A model generated the notes under the pieces. It saw only the letters and a program-made list of their open reading frames with translations, was not told the origin of the DNA and did no database searches. This document shows positions 27,280 to 36,571 of a stretch of DNA of 64,000 nt, piece after piece. Source of the DNA: Mucilaginibacter rigui. GTDB lineage: Bacteria; Bacteroidota; Bacteroidia; Sphingobacteriales; Sphingobacteriaceae. The DNA is taken from NCBI RefSeq assembly GCF_014773275.1, contig NZ_JACWMW010000001.1, positions 682,001 to 746,000 of the forward strand, in the 5' to 3' direction. Positions within the stretch are counted from its first letter, which is position 1, and every line of letters starts with the position of its first letter. A program made the position numbers and the translations under genes.

Positions 27280-27972
27280 TCATTGTGCCGGTTTGTTCTT
27301 GATGCCCATTATCAGCAACCATAAACAGGTGCCTATTTCGCCAATGCTGGCCGGTAATGTGATGTATGATGATATTGCTGTGTCTGAGTATCCGTGGAAA
27401 AGGAACCCGCCTGTAAAGTTGATAAGGTAGCCAAAGCACCCGGCCATTAAAAATACACCCAGTATTTTTGGTAAAAAGCCCGATTTATACACTAACCATC
27501 CAAAAGGAAATAGCCATAAGCCCCAAAATATCTGCGCCAGCTGGTTGCCGTTACTATAATAACGCAGGTGCAGCATTACCTGCGATTGCAGTTCGGCAGT
27601 GGTGAAAACCTTAAGGTAAGCAGCTTTGCCAATAAGCGACAGCACCGCAAATTTATTCAGCAGGTTTACAAAAGATATTGGCACACTCACCACGGCCAGC
27701 ACAACCATCAGCACAGCGTAGGTTTTGTTAACAGCTTTAAATAAATCATACAATACAAAAGGTAACAGCAAAAAGGCGGTGTAGCAGATCAATCCGCTTA
27801 AAATACCTAAACGGAACAGAGTTTCGGATGCTATGATGTTGTTGAAAGTAGCCTGCGCGTTATCCCACACAATAAGTTTACCCGGTACGTATCCCAGGTT
27901 AATAGTGCCGGTAATTACTACAATTAAATAAAGCAAACCCGCTATCCTCGCGGTTTTTTTATTGGCGCCCAT
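27280..27972 (-). CDS. DUF4386 family membrane protein
   Basis: 230 residues with six predicted membrane helices, beginning KKTARIAGLLYLIVVITG, the conserved start of DUF4386. The FLLLPFVLYDLFKAVN and HLRYYSNGNQLAQIFWGLWLFP segments also fit. Inner membrane, function unknown. Convergent with the DUF6265 gene. Confidence 0.85.
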   Translation of the reverse strand: MGANKKTARIAGLLYLIVVITGTINLGYVPGKLIVWDNAQATFNNIIASETLFRLGILSGLICYTAFLLLPFVLYDLFKAVNKTYAVLMVVLAVVSVPISFVNLLNKFAVLSLIGKAAYLKVFTTAELQSQVMLHLRYYSNGNQLAQIFWGLWLFPFGWLVYKSGFLPKILGVFLMAGCFGYLINFTGGFLFHGYSDTAISSYITLPASIGEIGTCLWLLIMGIKNKPAQ

Positions 27973-28091
27973 ATAAATGCTAATTCAAGGTAAGGTGTTA
28001 ATATTACTTGTATTAGATGGTTATATACACAGGTTGTTACAAAAGGGCATTGAAGGGGTAGACAAGAACAAGCAGCAGCAGCAAAAAATAA

Positions 28092-28119
28092 AAAGCCCCT
28101 GATGAAACTCAGAGGCTTT
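28092..28119 (-). terminator. Intrinsic terminator of the aminotransferase gene
   Basis: On the minus strand AAAGCCTCTGA and TCAGGGGCTTT form an 11-bp stem followed by a T-rich run. Confidence 0.75.
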
Positions 28120-28144
28120 AATATTAAAGTATTCTCCGTATAAA

Positions 28145-29341
28145 TTAAGCCCTGCCCGGGTAAGCTTTTAAACCTTCGGCCAGGCATTCCATGGCTTTGT
28201 TCAGGTCGTCGTTATTTAAAACGTAGGCCATGCGCACCTCGTTCGTTCCGGCACCTTCGGTGCTGTAAAAACCGGTTGCCGGGGCCATCATTACAGTTTG
28301 GTTGTTGTAGCTAAAGCTTTCCAGCATCCACTGGCAAAACTTATCAGCGTTATCTATGGGGAATTTAGCTACCACGTAAAATGCGCCACCCGGGTTAGGG
28401 CAGTAAACCCCTTCAATTTTGTTAAGGGCGGTTACCAGCGTGTCTCGGCGTTTAGTATATTCTTTATTTACAGCGGTAAAATATTCATCGGGGGTATCAA
28501 CAGCTGCTTCGCCGGCAATCTGCTCAACCATACCCGGCGATAAACGTGCCTGGGCAAATTTTAAACCTGCGGCTATTACTGCTTTGTTTTTAGTGATCAG
28601 GCAACCTAAGCGGGCTCCGCATGCGCTGTAACGCTTGCTTACGGTATCCATCACAATAACATTATCATCTAATCCACTTAAGTGCATAGGCGATATAAAT
28701 TCGCGGCCATCGTAGCAAAATTCGCGGTAAGCCTCGTCGCTAAACAGGTACAGGTCGTATTTTATGGCCAGTTCTTTAAGCGCGTTCAACTCATCCTGCG
28801 AGTATAAATAGCCCGTAGGATTATTAGGGTTGCAAATGATAATAGCCTTTGTTTTTGGCGTGATCAGTTTTTCAAACTCGCTGATAGGAGGCAGGGCAAA
28901 ACCATTGTCGATGTATGATAGGATGGGTTTCACCACAATATCGCTCTGGTTAGCAAAGCCGTTGTAATTGGCATAAAAAGGCTCGGGGATAATTACCTCG
29001 TCGCCCGGGTCAAGGCAGGTCATCATACCAATAGTGATGGCTTCAGATCCGCCGGTGGTAACAATTATATTTTCGGGCGTAATGTTGTAACCCAGCTTGT
29101 TATAGTATTCAGTAAGTTTTTTACGATAGCTCAAAGTACCTTCGGATGGGGTGTACGCCCATACTTTAAAGTCGATATTTTTAATGGCATTCAGCATGCC
29201 CTCCGGCGTTTCAATATCCGGCTGGCCGATGTTAAGATGGTAAACCTTTTTGCCTTCCAGTTTAGCTTTATCGGCAAAGGGTGTTAATTTACGAATAGGC
29301 GATGCGGGCATGCGCTGCCCTTTTTCAGATATTTTTGGCAT
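28145..29341 (-). CDS. PLP-dependent class I aminotransferase
   Basis: 398 residues, fold-type I. The PLP lysine is Lys236 in SKRYSACGAR, preceded by the NPNNPTG motif and the DEAYREF aspartate. The N-terminal MPASPIRKLTPFADKA and LNIGQPDIETP are typical of aspartate or aromatic aminotransferases in this phylum. It could supply the transamination step of Phe/Tyr synthesis for the aro genes at 42-50 kb, which lack an aminotransferase; that is inference. Confidence 0.88.
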   Translation of the reverse strand: MPKISEKGQRMPASPIRKLTPFADKAKLEGKKVYHLNIGQPDIETPEGMLNAIKNIDFKVWAYTPSEGTLSYRKKLTEYYNKLGYNITPENIIVTTGGSEAITIGMMTCLDPGDEVIIPEPFYANYNGFANQSDIVVKPILSYIDNGFALPPISEFEKLITPKTKAIIICNPNNPTGYLYSQDELNALKELAIKYDLYLFSDEAYREFCYDGREFISPMHLSGLDDNVIVMDTVSKRYSACGARLGCLITKNKAVIAAGLKFAQARLSPGMVEQIAGEAAVDTPDEYFTAVNKEYTKRRDTLVTALNKIEGVYCPNPGGAFYVVAKFPIDNADKFCQWMLESFSYNNQTVMMAPATGFYSTEGAGTNEVRMAYVLNNDDLNKAMECLAEGLKAYPGRA

Positions 29342-29419
29342 GGCGCAAAATTAGTAAAAAGATGTAATACACCTTTTGTAAAAATCTATGCATACATAAC
29401 ATTAATTATGAGGCACAAA

Positions 29420-29448
29420 AAAAGGCACCGATACTATCGGTGCCTTTT
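29420..29448 (-). terminator. Intrinsic terminator of the DUF1573 gene
   Basis: AAAAGGCACCGAT and ATCGGTGCCTTTT form a 13-bp stem with a 3-nt loop, 24 bp after the gene's end. Confidence 0.9.
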
Positions 29449-29472
29449 AAATTTCTTTCCTTAACAAATTGC

Positions 29473-29874
29473 TTATTTGCTGCTTACAGCAGGTTTTGCA
29501 ACCACTTCGCCCACAATATTTAAATATTTCGTAGGTGTTTTAGCGTTTGATGTTACTACAATAGTTTTGTTAAATGCAGAAACTACAGCAGCGTTGTAAG
29601 TGATCTTGATTGTGCCTTTTGCGCCTTTTACTACGGGTGTTTTAGTGTAATCGGCAATGGTACAACCGCAGGTTGGTTTTACTTCGGTTAAAATAAGTGG
29701 CTCAGTACCAACGTTAGTAAATTCAAATACGGTGGTAACCGGGGTTCCTTGTGGTATTTTACCAAAATCGTGTTTTTCCTCGTTAAATTTAAACTCGGCT
29801 TTAGCGTCGGTTTGTGCAGATGCATTAAAGGCAAAACCTAAAACAACTGCGCATATTAATAATATTTTTTTCAT
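29473..29874 (-). CDS. DUF1573 domain exported protein
   Basis: 133 residues: signal peptide ending NASAQ, then a single Ig-like DUF1573 domain with HDFGKIPQGTPVTTVFEFTN and the CGCT cysteine pair (EVKPTCGCT). Abundant in Bacteroidota; role unknown, probably periplasmic. Single gene. Confidence 0.9.
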   Translation of the reverse strand: MKKILLICAVVLGFAFNASAQTDAKAEFKFNEEKHDFGKIPQGTPVTTVFEFTNVGTEPLILTEVKPTCGCTIADYTKTPVVKGAKGTIKITYNAAVVSAFNKTIVVTSNAKTPTKYLNIVGEVVAKPAVSSK

Positions 29875-30011
29875 GGTTACGTGTTTGATTCTTACAAATA
29901 TAAAAGGTTTAACCTAAATACAAAACTATTGCAAAAACTATATGTTTTACACTAACCAATACAAATAACAGAATAGAATTTCCTAATTTTACCGCCTAAA
30001 CAAAATTTTAT

Positions 30012-32444
30012 ATGCCCGAAACTGTAATACACACAGGCAATACCACAAATGCTGCCGAACTCAGTTTTGACGATTTTAAACAAATTGTGATCAGAGATTA
30101 CCGTGTTGGCTTCGAGAGCCGCCAGGCCAGTATTATTGGCAGGCGCGAAGTACTGACCGGAAAGGCCAAGTTTGGAATTTTTGGCGACGGTAAAGAAGTT
30201 GCCCAACTGGCTATGGCTAAAGCTTTTAAAAAAGGTGATTGGCGCGCAGGCTATTACCGCGACCAAACTTTTATGTTTGCCACCGGCATGAGCAACCTTA
30301 AGGAGTTTTTTGCACAGCTTTATGCCAACCCCGATATTGAGAAGGATCCTGCATCGGCAGGGCGCCAAATGAATTGCCATTACGCAACACGTTATGTTGA
30401 TGCCGATGGTAACTGGACAAACCAGGCCGAAACAATGAACTGCGCAGCAGATATATCAACCACCGGCGGGCACATGCCGCGCCTGCTTGGTTTGGCATAC
30501 GCATCAAAACTTTACCGCCAGAACAAAGAACTGGAATACCTGAAGAATTTTTCTGTTAATGGTAACGAGGTTGCCTTTGGCACCATTGGTAACGGCTCAA
30601 CATCCGAAGGGTTGTTTTTTGAGGCTTTTAACGCCGCTGGTGTTTTACAGGTGCCTATGGCTATATCTATATGGGATGATGCCTACGCAATATCTGTACC
30701 GGCAAGGCTGCAAACTACAAAAGAGAATATATCTGAAATACTGAAAGGTTTTCAGCGTGATGATAAAGGTAACGGATATGAGATATTTAAAGTACGTGGG
30801 TGGGACTATGTTGCCCTTTGCGAAACTTACGAGCGCGCTATAAAGATGTGCCGCGAAGAGCATGTACCGGTAATGATACATGTAATAGAAATGACCCAGC
30901 CACAGGGCCACTCTACTTCGGGTAGCCACGAGCGTTATAAATCAAAAGAAAGATTAGGCTGGGAAGAAGAGCATGATTGCCTTGTGCAGATGCGTAAATG
31001 GATGATAGAATCGGCTGTTATAACTGCCGAGGAAATGGATGCTTTAGAAACTGAAGCCAAAAAGCACGTACGCAACTGCCAGCGCGAAGCGTGGAGTGAA
31101 CTGGAGGACGAAATAAAAGCGGAAATGGCCCAGGCTGTTGAGCTAATAGACCGTATTGCCCAGCAATCTGCCCTGCGCGAAGATCTGCTTGGCTTAATGT
31201 CGTCATTGCAAACCTGTGTTGACCCGGGCCGCCGCGATACCATTGCCTGCGTACGCAAGGTATTACGTTTAACTGTTAAAGAAAACAGCGATGCCCGCCA
31301 AAATTTGGTGAACTGGCTTACTGCCGAAACCGAAAAGAACGCGGAGCGTTTTAATTCTAAATTGTTTACTGATACGCCAAAATCGCCATTATATGTGCCG
31401 GTTGTTGCTCCGCTATATGCCGACGATGCAAAACTGATGGATGGCCGCGAAGTATTGAACGCTTGTTTCGACGCTAATTTTGACCGCGATAAAGCTATCG
31501 TAGCTTTTGGTGAAGATGTGGGTGCCATAGGCGATGTGAACCAGGGTTTTGCCGGTTTGCAAAGTAAATACAGCGATCTGCGTATCACCGATACAGGCAT
31601 CCGCGAAGCAACAATTATTGGACAGGGAATGGGCCTGGCCATGCGTGGTTTAAGGCCGATAGCCGAGATCCAGTATCTCGATTACCTGCTGTACTCTATT
31701 ACCGTTTTAAGTGATGATCTGGCCAGCTTAAGCTATCGTACCCGTGGCGGGCAGCGCGCGCCGCTTATTGTGCGCACCCGTGGCCACAGGTTAGAAGGTA
31801 TCTGGCACTCGGGATCGCCGCTTGGCTTGATATTGAATGCCATGCGTGGTATGCATATCTGCGTTCCGCGTGATATGACCCAGGCTGCAGGTATGTACAA
31901 TACCCTGTTGCGTGGCGATGAGCCTGCACTGGTTATTGAATGCCTTAACGGTTACCGTTTAAAAGAAAAACTACCAGCCAACGTAGGCGAGTTTACCGTG
32001 CCGTTAGGCAAGGCCGAAATATTGAAACAGGGTACGGATGTTACCGTGGTTACCTACGGTTCAACCCTGCGTATTGTAATGGAAGCTGCCGAAGAACTGG
32101 AGAAAATGGGTATCAATATCGAAGTGATAGACCCCCAAACGCTTTATCCTTTTGATACTGATAACGTTTGTGGTAAATCATTACAAAAAACCAATAAGCT
32201 GCTTGTTATTGATGAAGACCTGCCGGGCGGTGGTTCTGCCTTTATCCTGCAAAAGATCATCGAACAGCAAAACGGTTATTACTCGCTTGATGCACAGCCG
32301 AAAACCCTTTGCGGAGCCGAACACAGGCCGCCGTACGGCTCGGATGGCGACTACTTCAGCAAACCATCGCATGATGATGTTATTGAAGCGGTTTACAAAA
32401 TGATGAACGAGGCTAACCCGGCGAAATACCCGGCGATATATTAG
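30012..32444 (+). CDS. Fused alpha/beta E1 subunit of a 2-oxoacid dehydrogenase
   Basis: 810 residues: residues 1-400 are the E1-alpha part with the thiamine diphosphate motif GNGSTSEG...DDAYAIS, residues 460-810 the E1-beta part (FGEDVGAIGDVNQGFAGL, IGQGMGLAMRGLRPI). The fusion is common in Bacteroidota. It decarboxylates a branched-chain 2-oxoacid or pyruvate-like substrate and passes the acyl group to a lipoyl E2, which is not in this window. Single gene with a strong terminator. Confidence 0.9.
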   Translation: MPETVIHTGNTTNAAELSFDDFKQIVIRDYRVGFESRQASIIGRREVLTGKAKFGIFGDGKEVAQLAMAKAFKKGDWRAGYYRDQTFMFATGMSNLKEFFAQLYANPDIEKDPASAGRQMNCHYATRYVDADGNWTNQAETMNCAADISTTGGHMPRLLGLAYASKLYRQNKELEYLKNFSVNGNEVAFGTIGNGSTSEGLFFEAFNAAGVLQVPMAISIWDDAYAISVPARLQTTKENISEILKGFQRDDKGNGYEIFKVRGWDYVALCETYERAIKMCREEHVPVMIHVIEMTQPQGHSTSGSHERYKSKERLGWEEEHDCLVQMRKWMIESAVITAEEMDALETEAKKHVRNCQREAWSELEDEIKAEMAQAVELIDRIAQQSALREDLLGLMSSLQTCVDPGRRDTIACVRKVLRLTVKENSDARQNLVNWLTAETEKNAERFNSKLFTDTPKSPLYVPVVAPLYADDAKLMDGREVLNACFDANFDRDKAIVAFGEDVGAIGDVNQGFAGLQSKYSDLRITDTGIREATIIGQGMGLAMRGLRPIAEIQYLDYLLYSITVLSDDLASLSYRTRGGQRAPLIVRTRGHRLEGIWHSGSPLGLILNAMRGMHICVPRDMTQAAGMYNTLLRGDEPALVIECLNGYRLKEKLPANVGEFTVPLGKAEILKQGTDVTVVTYGSTLRIVMEAAEELEKMGINIEVIDPQTLYPFDTDNVCGKSLQKTNKLLVIDEDLPGGGSAFILQKIIEQQNGYYSLDAQPKTLCGAEHRPPYGSDGDYFSKPSHDDVIEAVYKMMNEANPAKYPAIY

Positions 32445-32491
32445 TATATGTGCTGATGGTTAGTATCAAACATTAACCAATCAACAGAAGG

Positions 32492-32536
32492 AAAAGCAAA
32501 AGGCCAGTTTTATTATAAAACTGGCCTTTTGCTTTT
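32492..32536. terminator. Bidirectional terminator, 21-bp perfect stem
   Basis: AAAAGCAAAAGGCCAGTTTTA is followed by TTA and then its exact reverse complement. It separates the convergent E1 gene and the GG-leader peptide gene and has T-runs on both strands. Confidence 0.9.
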
Positions 32537-32555
32537 AATTGAAACTGTTTAGATG

Positions 32556-32765
32556 TTAGCAGGCGCAGGCTGGCAAAAAATTACAGCTCACCCCGGTATT
32601 GACACAGCCGCTATAACCGCATGGCGCGCAATAAGCTGTTGGGTCTACATCTGAACAGGTTAAATAATAGCCGCCAGCCTCAGAGCTATAACATCTCCAT
32701 TGATAGCTTTTGCCAACAACGCCACCGGTTACATTTTTAATTTCTTTTCTTGATAATTTTTTCAT
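32556..32765 (-). CDS. Cys-rich GG-leader peptide (bacteriocin/RiPP-like precursor)
   Basis: 69 residues. The leader MKKLSRKEIKNVTGG ends in a double glycine, the cleavage signal of peptidase-containing ABC exporters and of many Bacteroidota natural-product precursors. The core of 54 residues holds eight cysteines (RC, TC, YC, PC, GC, SC and CAC), several aromatic residues and no Lys-rich region. No modification enzyme or transporter gene is nearby, so it is an orphan precursor. It could be a disulfide-rich bacteriocin or a signalling peptide. Confidence 0.75.
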   Translation of the reverse strand: MKKLSRKEIKNVTGGVVGKSYQWRCYSSEAGGYYLTCSDVDPTAYCAPCGYSGCVNTGVSCNFLPACAC

Positions 32766-32923
32766 TGTGTTAGGTATTAGATATTTAGTTTTTAATTAAT
32801 ACTTAAATGTAAATAATATTATTAATAAAACATATACGTTGTTGCGCAAACATTCCACTTATGGTGCTATGGGAGAATATTGCGTCTTAGAGTGGGGGGA
32901 TATAATTAATCCTGCCCCTATGA

Positions 32924-32999
32924 ATACAGCCTGTGGTCGGTCTTATCACCGCACCACAGACTGTATATTTTTAAGGCCCGATATTAACGTGCCTTTTTT
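32924..32999 (+). promoter_or_regulatory. Two consecutive hairpins upstream of the ABM gene (possible small RNA or attenuator)
   Basis: ATACAG-C-CTGTGGT (from 32924) pairs with ACCACAG-A-CTGTAT (to 32966), with CGGT/ACCG extending the stem inward. Directly after it, AAGGC (32973-32977) and GCCTT (991-995 in the same line) form a second hairpin ending in a T6 run, like an intrinsic terminator. It stops 33 bp before the next ATG. It may end a short RNA or control read-through; I recognise no known riboswitch. Confidence 0.5.
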
Positions 33000-33032
33000 G
33001 TATAGCTGCGTTAGTATTTATTATATTTACTT

Positions 33033-33416
33033 ATGAGAAAACTACTTTTAAGTGTTACTGTATTGGTAGTAATGTTATTTGTTGTCGAAAACGCTTCTGC
33101 ACAACAAAAAATACAGATGGTAAGGCTTGCAAAAATCCAGGTAGACCCTACGCAATTAGCGCAGTATAATGCAGCTCTAAAGCTTCAAATGACGACAGCT
33201 GTTGCCGTTGAACCAGGTGTGCTCACTTATTACGCCGTAGCCGATAAAAACGATGCATCACGCATCACTATACTTGAAATTTATGCTGATGTAGAGGCAT
33301 ACAAGGCTCATATAGAAACGCCGCATTTTAAAAAGTACAAAGCTGTTGTACAAAACATGGTTAAATCGCTTGAGCTGGTTGACGTCGATCTTATTGGTAA
33401 GGCGGTAAAACCTTAG
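33033..33416 (+). CDS. Exported antibiotic-biosynthesis-monooxygenase (ABM) domain protein
   Basis: 127 residues: a signal peptide ending NASAQ followed by one ABM dimeric alpha/beta-barrel domain (VRLAKIQVDPTQLAQY, EPGVLTYYAVADKNDASRITILEIY, ETPHFKKY). Such domains act as quinol or heme-type monooxygenases or simply bind aromatic ligands. Periplasmic location is unusual but common in this phylum. Confidence 0.85.
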   Translation: MRKLLLSVTVLVVMLFVVENASAQQKIQMVRLAKIQVDPTQLAQYNAALKLQMTTAVAVEPGVLTYYAVADKNDASRITILEIYADVEAYKAHIETPHFKKYKAVVQNMVKSLELVDVDLIGKAVKP

Positions 33417-33420
33417 GCTA

Positions 33421-34635
33421 TTAAGCTGCCTGTCTCTCTCCGGCAAACCTATTAATCAGCATCGCGGCCGCTGTATCGCCTGTGGCGTTTAAAAGCGTGG
33501 CTACAGGGTCAATTAATGTGCCTATGATGATGGCGGGTGGCAGTGCCTCTGGTGGGAAACCGTAAGCCGATATAAACAGCAATTCGCCGATATAGCCGCC
33601 GTTGGGGATGCCGCCTTCAACAATACTTACCAATACTGTCATACCCAGCGCCAGGATGATCACTTCGGCGCTGTCAAAGCTTCTGCCAAACATGGCAAAT
33701 ACTACCGACATTTTCAGGATAGAAGAAATACTTGAACCATCCTTATGCAAAGTGCCCATTAGCGGGATAGTTATCCCGGCAATAGCATCGGTAACACCCA
33801 TTTTTTTGGCTGCATCTAAATTGGCAGGTATAGTGGCAATACTGCTGCAGGTGCCTACCGCAGTAGCCGATGGGATAATGTTGTTTTCCCAGTAACGTTT
33901 AATGCCCTTTATACCACCTGCAATAAACGCGTAAAGACTGTAAAATACGGCATAGTAAAACAAGCTTACGCCGTAGCCAATACCCAGCACATGAGCATAA
34001 GTGCCAAATAATGAAGGGCCAAACACAGCTACCTGGTAAGCAAAGTATGCACCTAAACCAATTGGCCCGGCCTTCATGATGATGCCGAATACGTGCTTAA
34101 ACACCTCGTTACCCGCATTTAAAAACTGCACAAATGCTTTTCCCTTTTCGGCTGCGCTGCGTGCGCCAAAACCAACCAGTATAGCAAAGATGATCATAGC
34201 CAGCATATTCTTCCGCGATAGCAGGTTGAAAAACTCGCTGGTAGTAAACAATTGGGTTATCTGGTCGCCGGATAGGTTTTTGCCTGTTTCTGCAGGTGTT
34301 GTACCAACTGTCGCAAATGACGTTTGCCCTATCGGAAAAAGCCATAAAGCAACAATAGTAAGCAGCGCAGCCATGATCAGCGTGCCCAAAAATACTGCCG
34401 ACATTACACTCATAATACGCCCCAGCTTTTGCGAGCCATGTAAATTGGCAATGGCCGAAGAAATGGCAAAAAACACTAAAGGTATCACGGCAACAAACAA
34501 CAGGTTCAGGAATATATCGCCAATTGGTTTTAGTATTTCGGCCTTTGTACCCAGTATAATACCGGCCACACTGCCTGCAATAATACCGGCTATCAGCCAT
34601 ATCATCCCACTATAATTTTTTATCCAGTTACTCAT
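33421..34635 (-). CDS. Dicarboxylate/amino acid:cation symporter (DAACS)
   Basis: 404 residues with about eight membrane helices and two re-entrant loops. The first hairpin has a serine-rich stretch (ATAVGTCSSIATIPAN), and the later PNGGYIGELL and NATGDTAAA segments form the substrate and sodium sites of the GltP/GltT family. It imports glutamate, aspartate or C4-dicarboxylates with sodium or protons. Confidence 0.9.
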   Translation of the reverse strand: MSNWIKNYSGMIWLIAGIIAGSVAGIILGTKAEILKPIGDIFLNLLFVAVIPLVFFAISSAIANLHGSQKLGRIMSVMSAVFLGTLIMAALLTIVALWLFPIGQTSFATVGTTPAETGKNLSGDQITQLFTTSEFFNLLSRKNMLAMIIFAILVGFGARSAAEKGKAFVQFLNAGNEVFKHVFGIIMKAGPIGLGAYFAYQVAVFGPSLFGTYAHVLGIGYGVSLFYYAVFYSLYAFIAGGIKGIKRYWENNIIPSATAVGTCSSIATIPANLDAAKKMGVTDAIAGITIPLMGTLHKDGSSISSILKMSVVFAMFGRSFDSAEVIILALGMTVLVSIVEGGIPNGGYIGELLFISAYGFPPEALPPAIIIGTLIDPVATLLNATGDTAAAMLINRFAGERQAA

Positions 34636-34767
34636 TTATTCCCTGCTGTTTTGATGTTAACTAATCGATCAGAAAGGTAAATAATATCCCTCTTAAAATA
34701 TTTATTCATGTAACTTATTTCTCTATTTTTGCGCATGCCTAAATCAGGCTGTTATACTTTTACAACT

Positions 34768-35346
34768 ATGGATACTACATTTTCAGCAATCGCAAATAAC
34801 ATCAAGGCCCGCCGTACCATTAAACCGTCGACCATGAACGGTAACAAGATCCCGAATGGCCATATCGCTTCTATATTAGAACTGGCCGACTGGGCGCCAA
34901 ACCACGGTAACACCGAGCCATGGCGCTTCATAGTGTTTGAAGACCCTACAGTTTACTGCGCACAACACGCCGAATTATACAAAGCTGCTAACCCCGGCGA
35001 AAGTTTTAACCCTACTGTATACACCAACTTTCAAAACCAGGCTAACAATGCATCGCATGTTATTATAGCTTACCAAAAACGTGGCGATCTGCCAAAGATC
35101 CCTCAGTTTGAGGAAGTGATAGCTGCATCATGCGCTGTACAGAACCTGTTATTAGGCGCAACAGCGTTAAATATCGGCGCTTTTTGGAGTACCGGTGGTA
35201 TGGTGTTAAAACCTGCTTACGCAGAGCATTTTGGCTTAGGTGCCGAGGATAGTGTTTTAGGTGTTCTGTTTATGGGTTATACAGATGTACAGCCCGAAGG
35301 CAAAAGAAAAATGCCTATCGAAGAAAAGATCACCTGGAATAAATAA
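34768..35346 (+). CDS. Nitroreductase-family flavoprotein
   Basis: About 192 residues from the ATG at 34768; the frame is open to 34729 but the extra residues do not look like protein of this family. RRTIKP and ADWAPNHGNTEPWRF are the FMN-binding signature; the middle QNLLLGATALNIGAFWST is the usual dimer and FMN contact. Reduces nitro compounds or quinones with NAD(P)H in the cytoplasm. Confidence 0.9.
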   Translation: MDTTFSAIANNIKARRTIKPSTMNGNKIPNGHIASILELADWAPNHGNTEPWRFIVFEDPTVYCAQHAELYKAANPGESFNPTVYTNFQNQANNASHVIIAYQKRGDLPKIPQFEEVIAASCAVQNLLLGATALNIGAFWSTGGMVLKPAYAEHFGLGAEDSVLGVLFMGYTDVQPEGKRKMPIEEKITWNK

Positions 35347-35367
35347 GGGATTGTAATAAAAGTATTT

Positions 35368-35398
35368 AAAAGGTTGCTGTTGTTCAGCAACCTTTTTT
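35368..35398 (+). terminator. Intrinsic terminator of the nitroreductase gene
   Basis: AAAAGGTTGCTG and CAGCAACCTTTTTT form a 12-bp stem, 22 bp after the stop. The remaining 290 bp up to the next gene hold only a -7 box. Confidence 0.88.
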
Positions 35399-35607
35399 GT
35401 TTAACAGGCCTCCGACAGGTAGTAAATTGAAAATGTTTGTTGCAAAAGTAGCGTTTGGATGTGCGGGTAAGTCAATCTAACATCTGTGCGTTATTAATAC
35501 GCCGCCTTCATAATATTCTAAAAAGTTTTGAGTTTAATTTGAGGGACATAAAATTTCATGATGGTAGACTATTAGACTGCTGTGACAATATTTTTATCGG
35601 TTTTGCG

Positions 35608-35615
35608 TATATTTG
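35608..35615 (+). promoter_or_regulatory. -7 promoter box (TATATTTG) of the YkuD_2 gene
   Basis: An exact TAnnTTTG match 77 bp before the ATG, leaving a 5' leader of about 65 nt. No clear -33 TTG at the right spacing. Confidence 0.45.
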
Positions 35616-35691
35616 TATTAACAATTTCAACTAATAATACATCATTGGAAGATTTGTTACCAATTTAAACTAACTATTAAACCCAATATTT

Positions 35692-36480
35692 ATGAGGAAA
35701 CACTTGTGGTGGATCATTGGCGCTTTATTGTTATTTTCTATTACGGTTATTAGCTGGAAACCGTTTAGCGCGATCAAGACAAACAGTACGGTTACAAAAA
35801 AACTTGGTGCAAAAGAACTTTTTGCGCAATACGTATCTGATATTTATAATACAGCAAACCTGCAGCAAACCGGTATGGATGCAGCAGTACTTCAAAAAGC
35901 GGTTACTGGTTATTTAAACCTTAAACTGGCTAATAAACTATCTCCAAACAGCAACGTCATCACTGTGGTCGATTTTACAAAATCGAGTCGTGAAAAACGT
36001 ATGTGGATCATCGATATACTAAATAAATCGTTGATATTAAATACATGGGTTGCCCACGGGCAGGGTAGTGGAGATGATATGGCCAGCCGTTTTTCAAATA
36101 ATAACGAGTCGCACGAAAGCAGCTTAGGCTTTTATTTGGCAAGCGAGGTTTACTTTGGCAAACACGGCCGTTCGTTAAAGCTGGACGGTTTGGATGCAGG
36201 CATTAACAGCGCTGCGCGTGCGCGTGGTATTGTAATACATGCTGCCGATTACGTATGCCAGAATACCATTAACCAGATAGGCCGTTTAGGCCGTAGTTTT
36301 GGTTGCCCTGCTGTATCTCCCGAGGTATCTGACAAGGTTATCAATACTATAAAAGGCGGTTCAATGCTATATATTAATGGTAACGACAGGAACTATACTT
36401 CAAAGTTGCTTGATGATACTGCACCGGCCAATTTTATAGCACCCGATACAACAGGGGCAGCTACTATGGCTAAACTATAA
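35692..36480 (+). CDS. L,D-transpeptidase-like protein (YkuD_2)
   Basis: 262 residues with an N-terminal membrane anchor or signal (WWIIGALLLFSITVI). The catalytic part has GIVIHAADYV and GRLGRSFGCPAV, giving the conserved His and nucleophilic Cys of YkuD-type enzymes. It probably acts on peptidoglycan in the periplasm. The neighbour on the opposite strand (36572-38146) is another L,D-transpeptidase. Confidence 0.88.
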   Translation: MRKHLWWIIGALLLFSITVISWKPFSAIKTNSTVTKKLGAKELFAQYVSDIYNTANLQQTGMDAAVLQKAVTGYLNLKLANKLSPNSNVITVVDFTKSSREKRMWIIDILNKSLILNTWVAHGQGSGDDMASRFSNNNESHESSLGFYLASEVYFGKHGRSLKLDGLDAGINSAARARGIVIHAADYVCQNTINQIGRLGRSFGCPAVSPEVSDKVINTIKGGSMLYINGNDRNYTSKLLDDTAPANFIAPDTTGAATMAKL

Positions 36481-36505
36481 AACGGAACAAACCTATTCTA
36501 TTATA

Positions 36506-36539
36506 AAAAAGCCCGTCAGCTCAACGCGACGGGCTTTTT
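36506..36539. terminator. Bidirectional terminator between two L,D-transpeptidase genes
   Basis: AAAAAGCCCGTC and GACGGGCTTTTT form a 12-bp stem with a 10-nt loop between convergent genes. Confidence 0.9.
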
Positions 36540-36571
36540 ATTGAAGTAACCTTATGCTTTCAATCTTAAAC

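Noticed and set aside
30935..31642. 235-codon minus-strand ORF opposite the E1 gene
   Set aside because: Antisense shadow; Ser-rich composition typical of reversed coding DNA.
32839..33036. 65-codon ORF before the ABM gene
   Set aside because: It runs through the two hairpins and has no protein-like pattern.
34076..34615. 179-codon plus-strand ORF
   Set aside because: Antisense of the symporter gene, which has clear family motifs on the minus strand.
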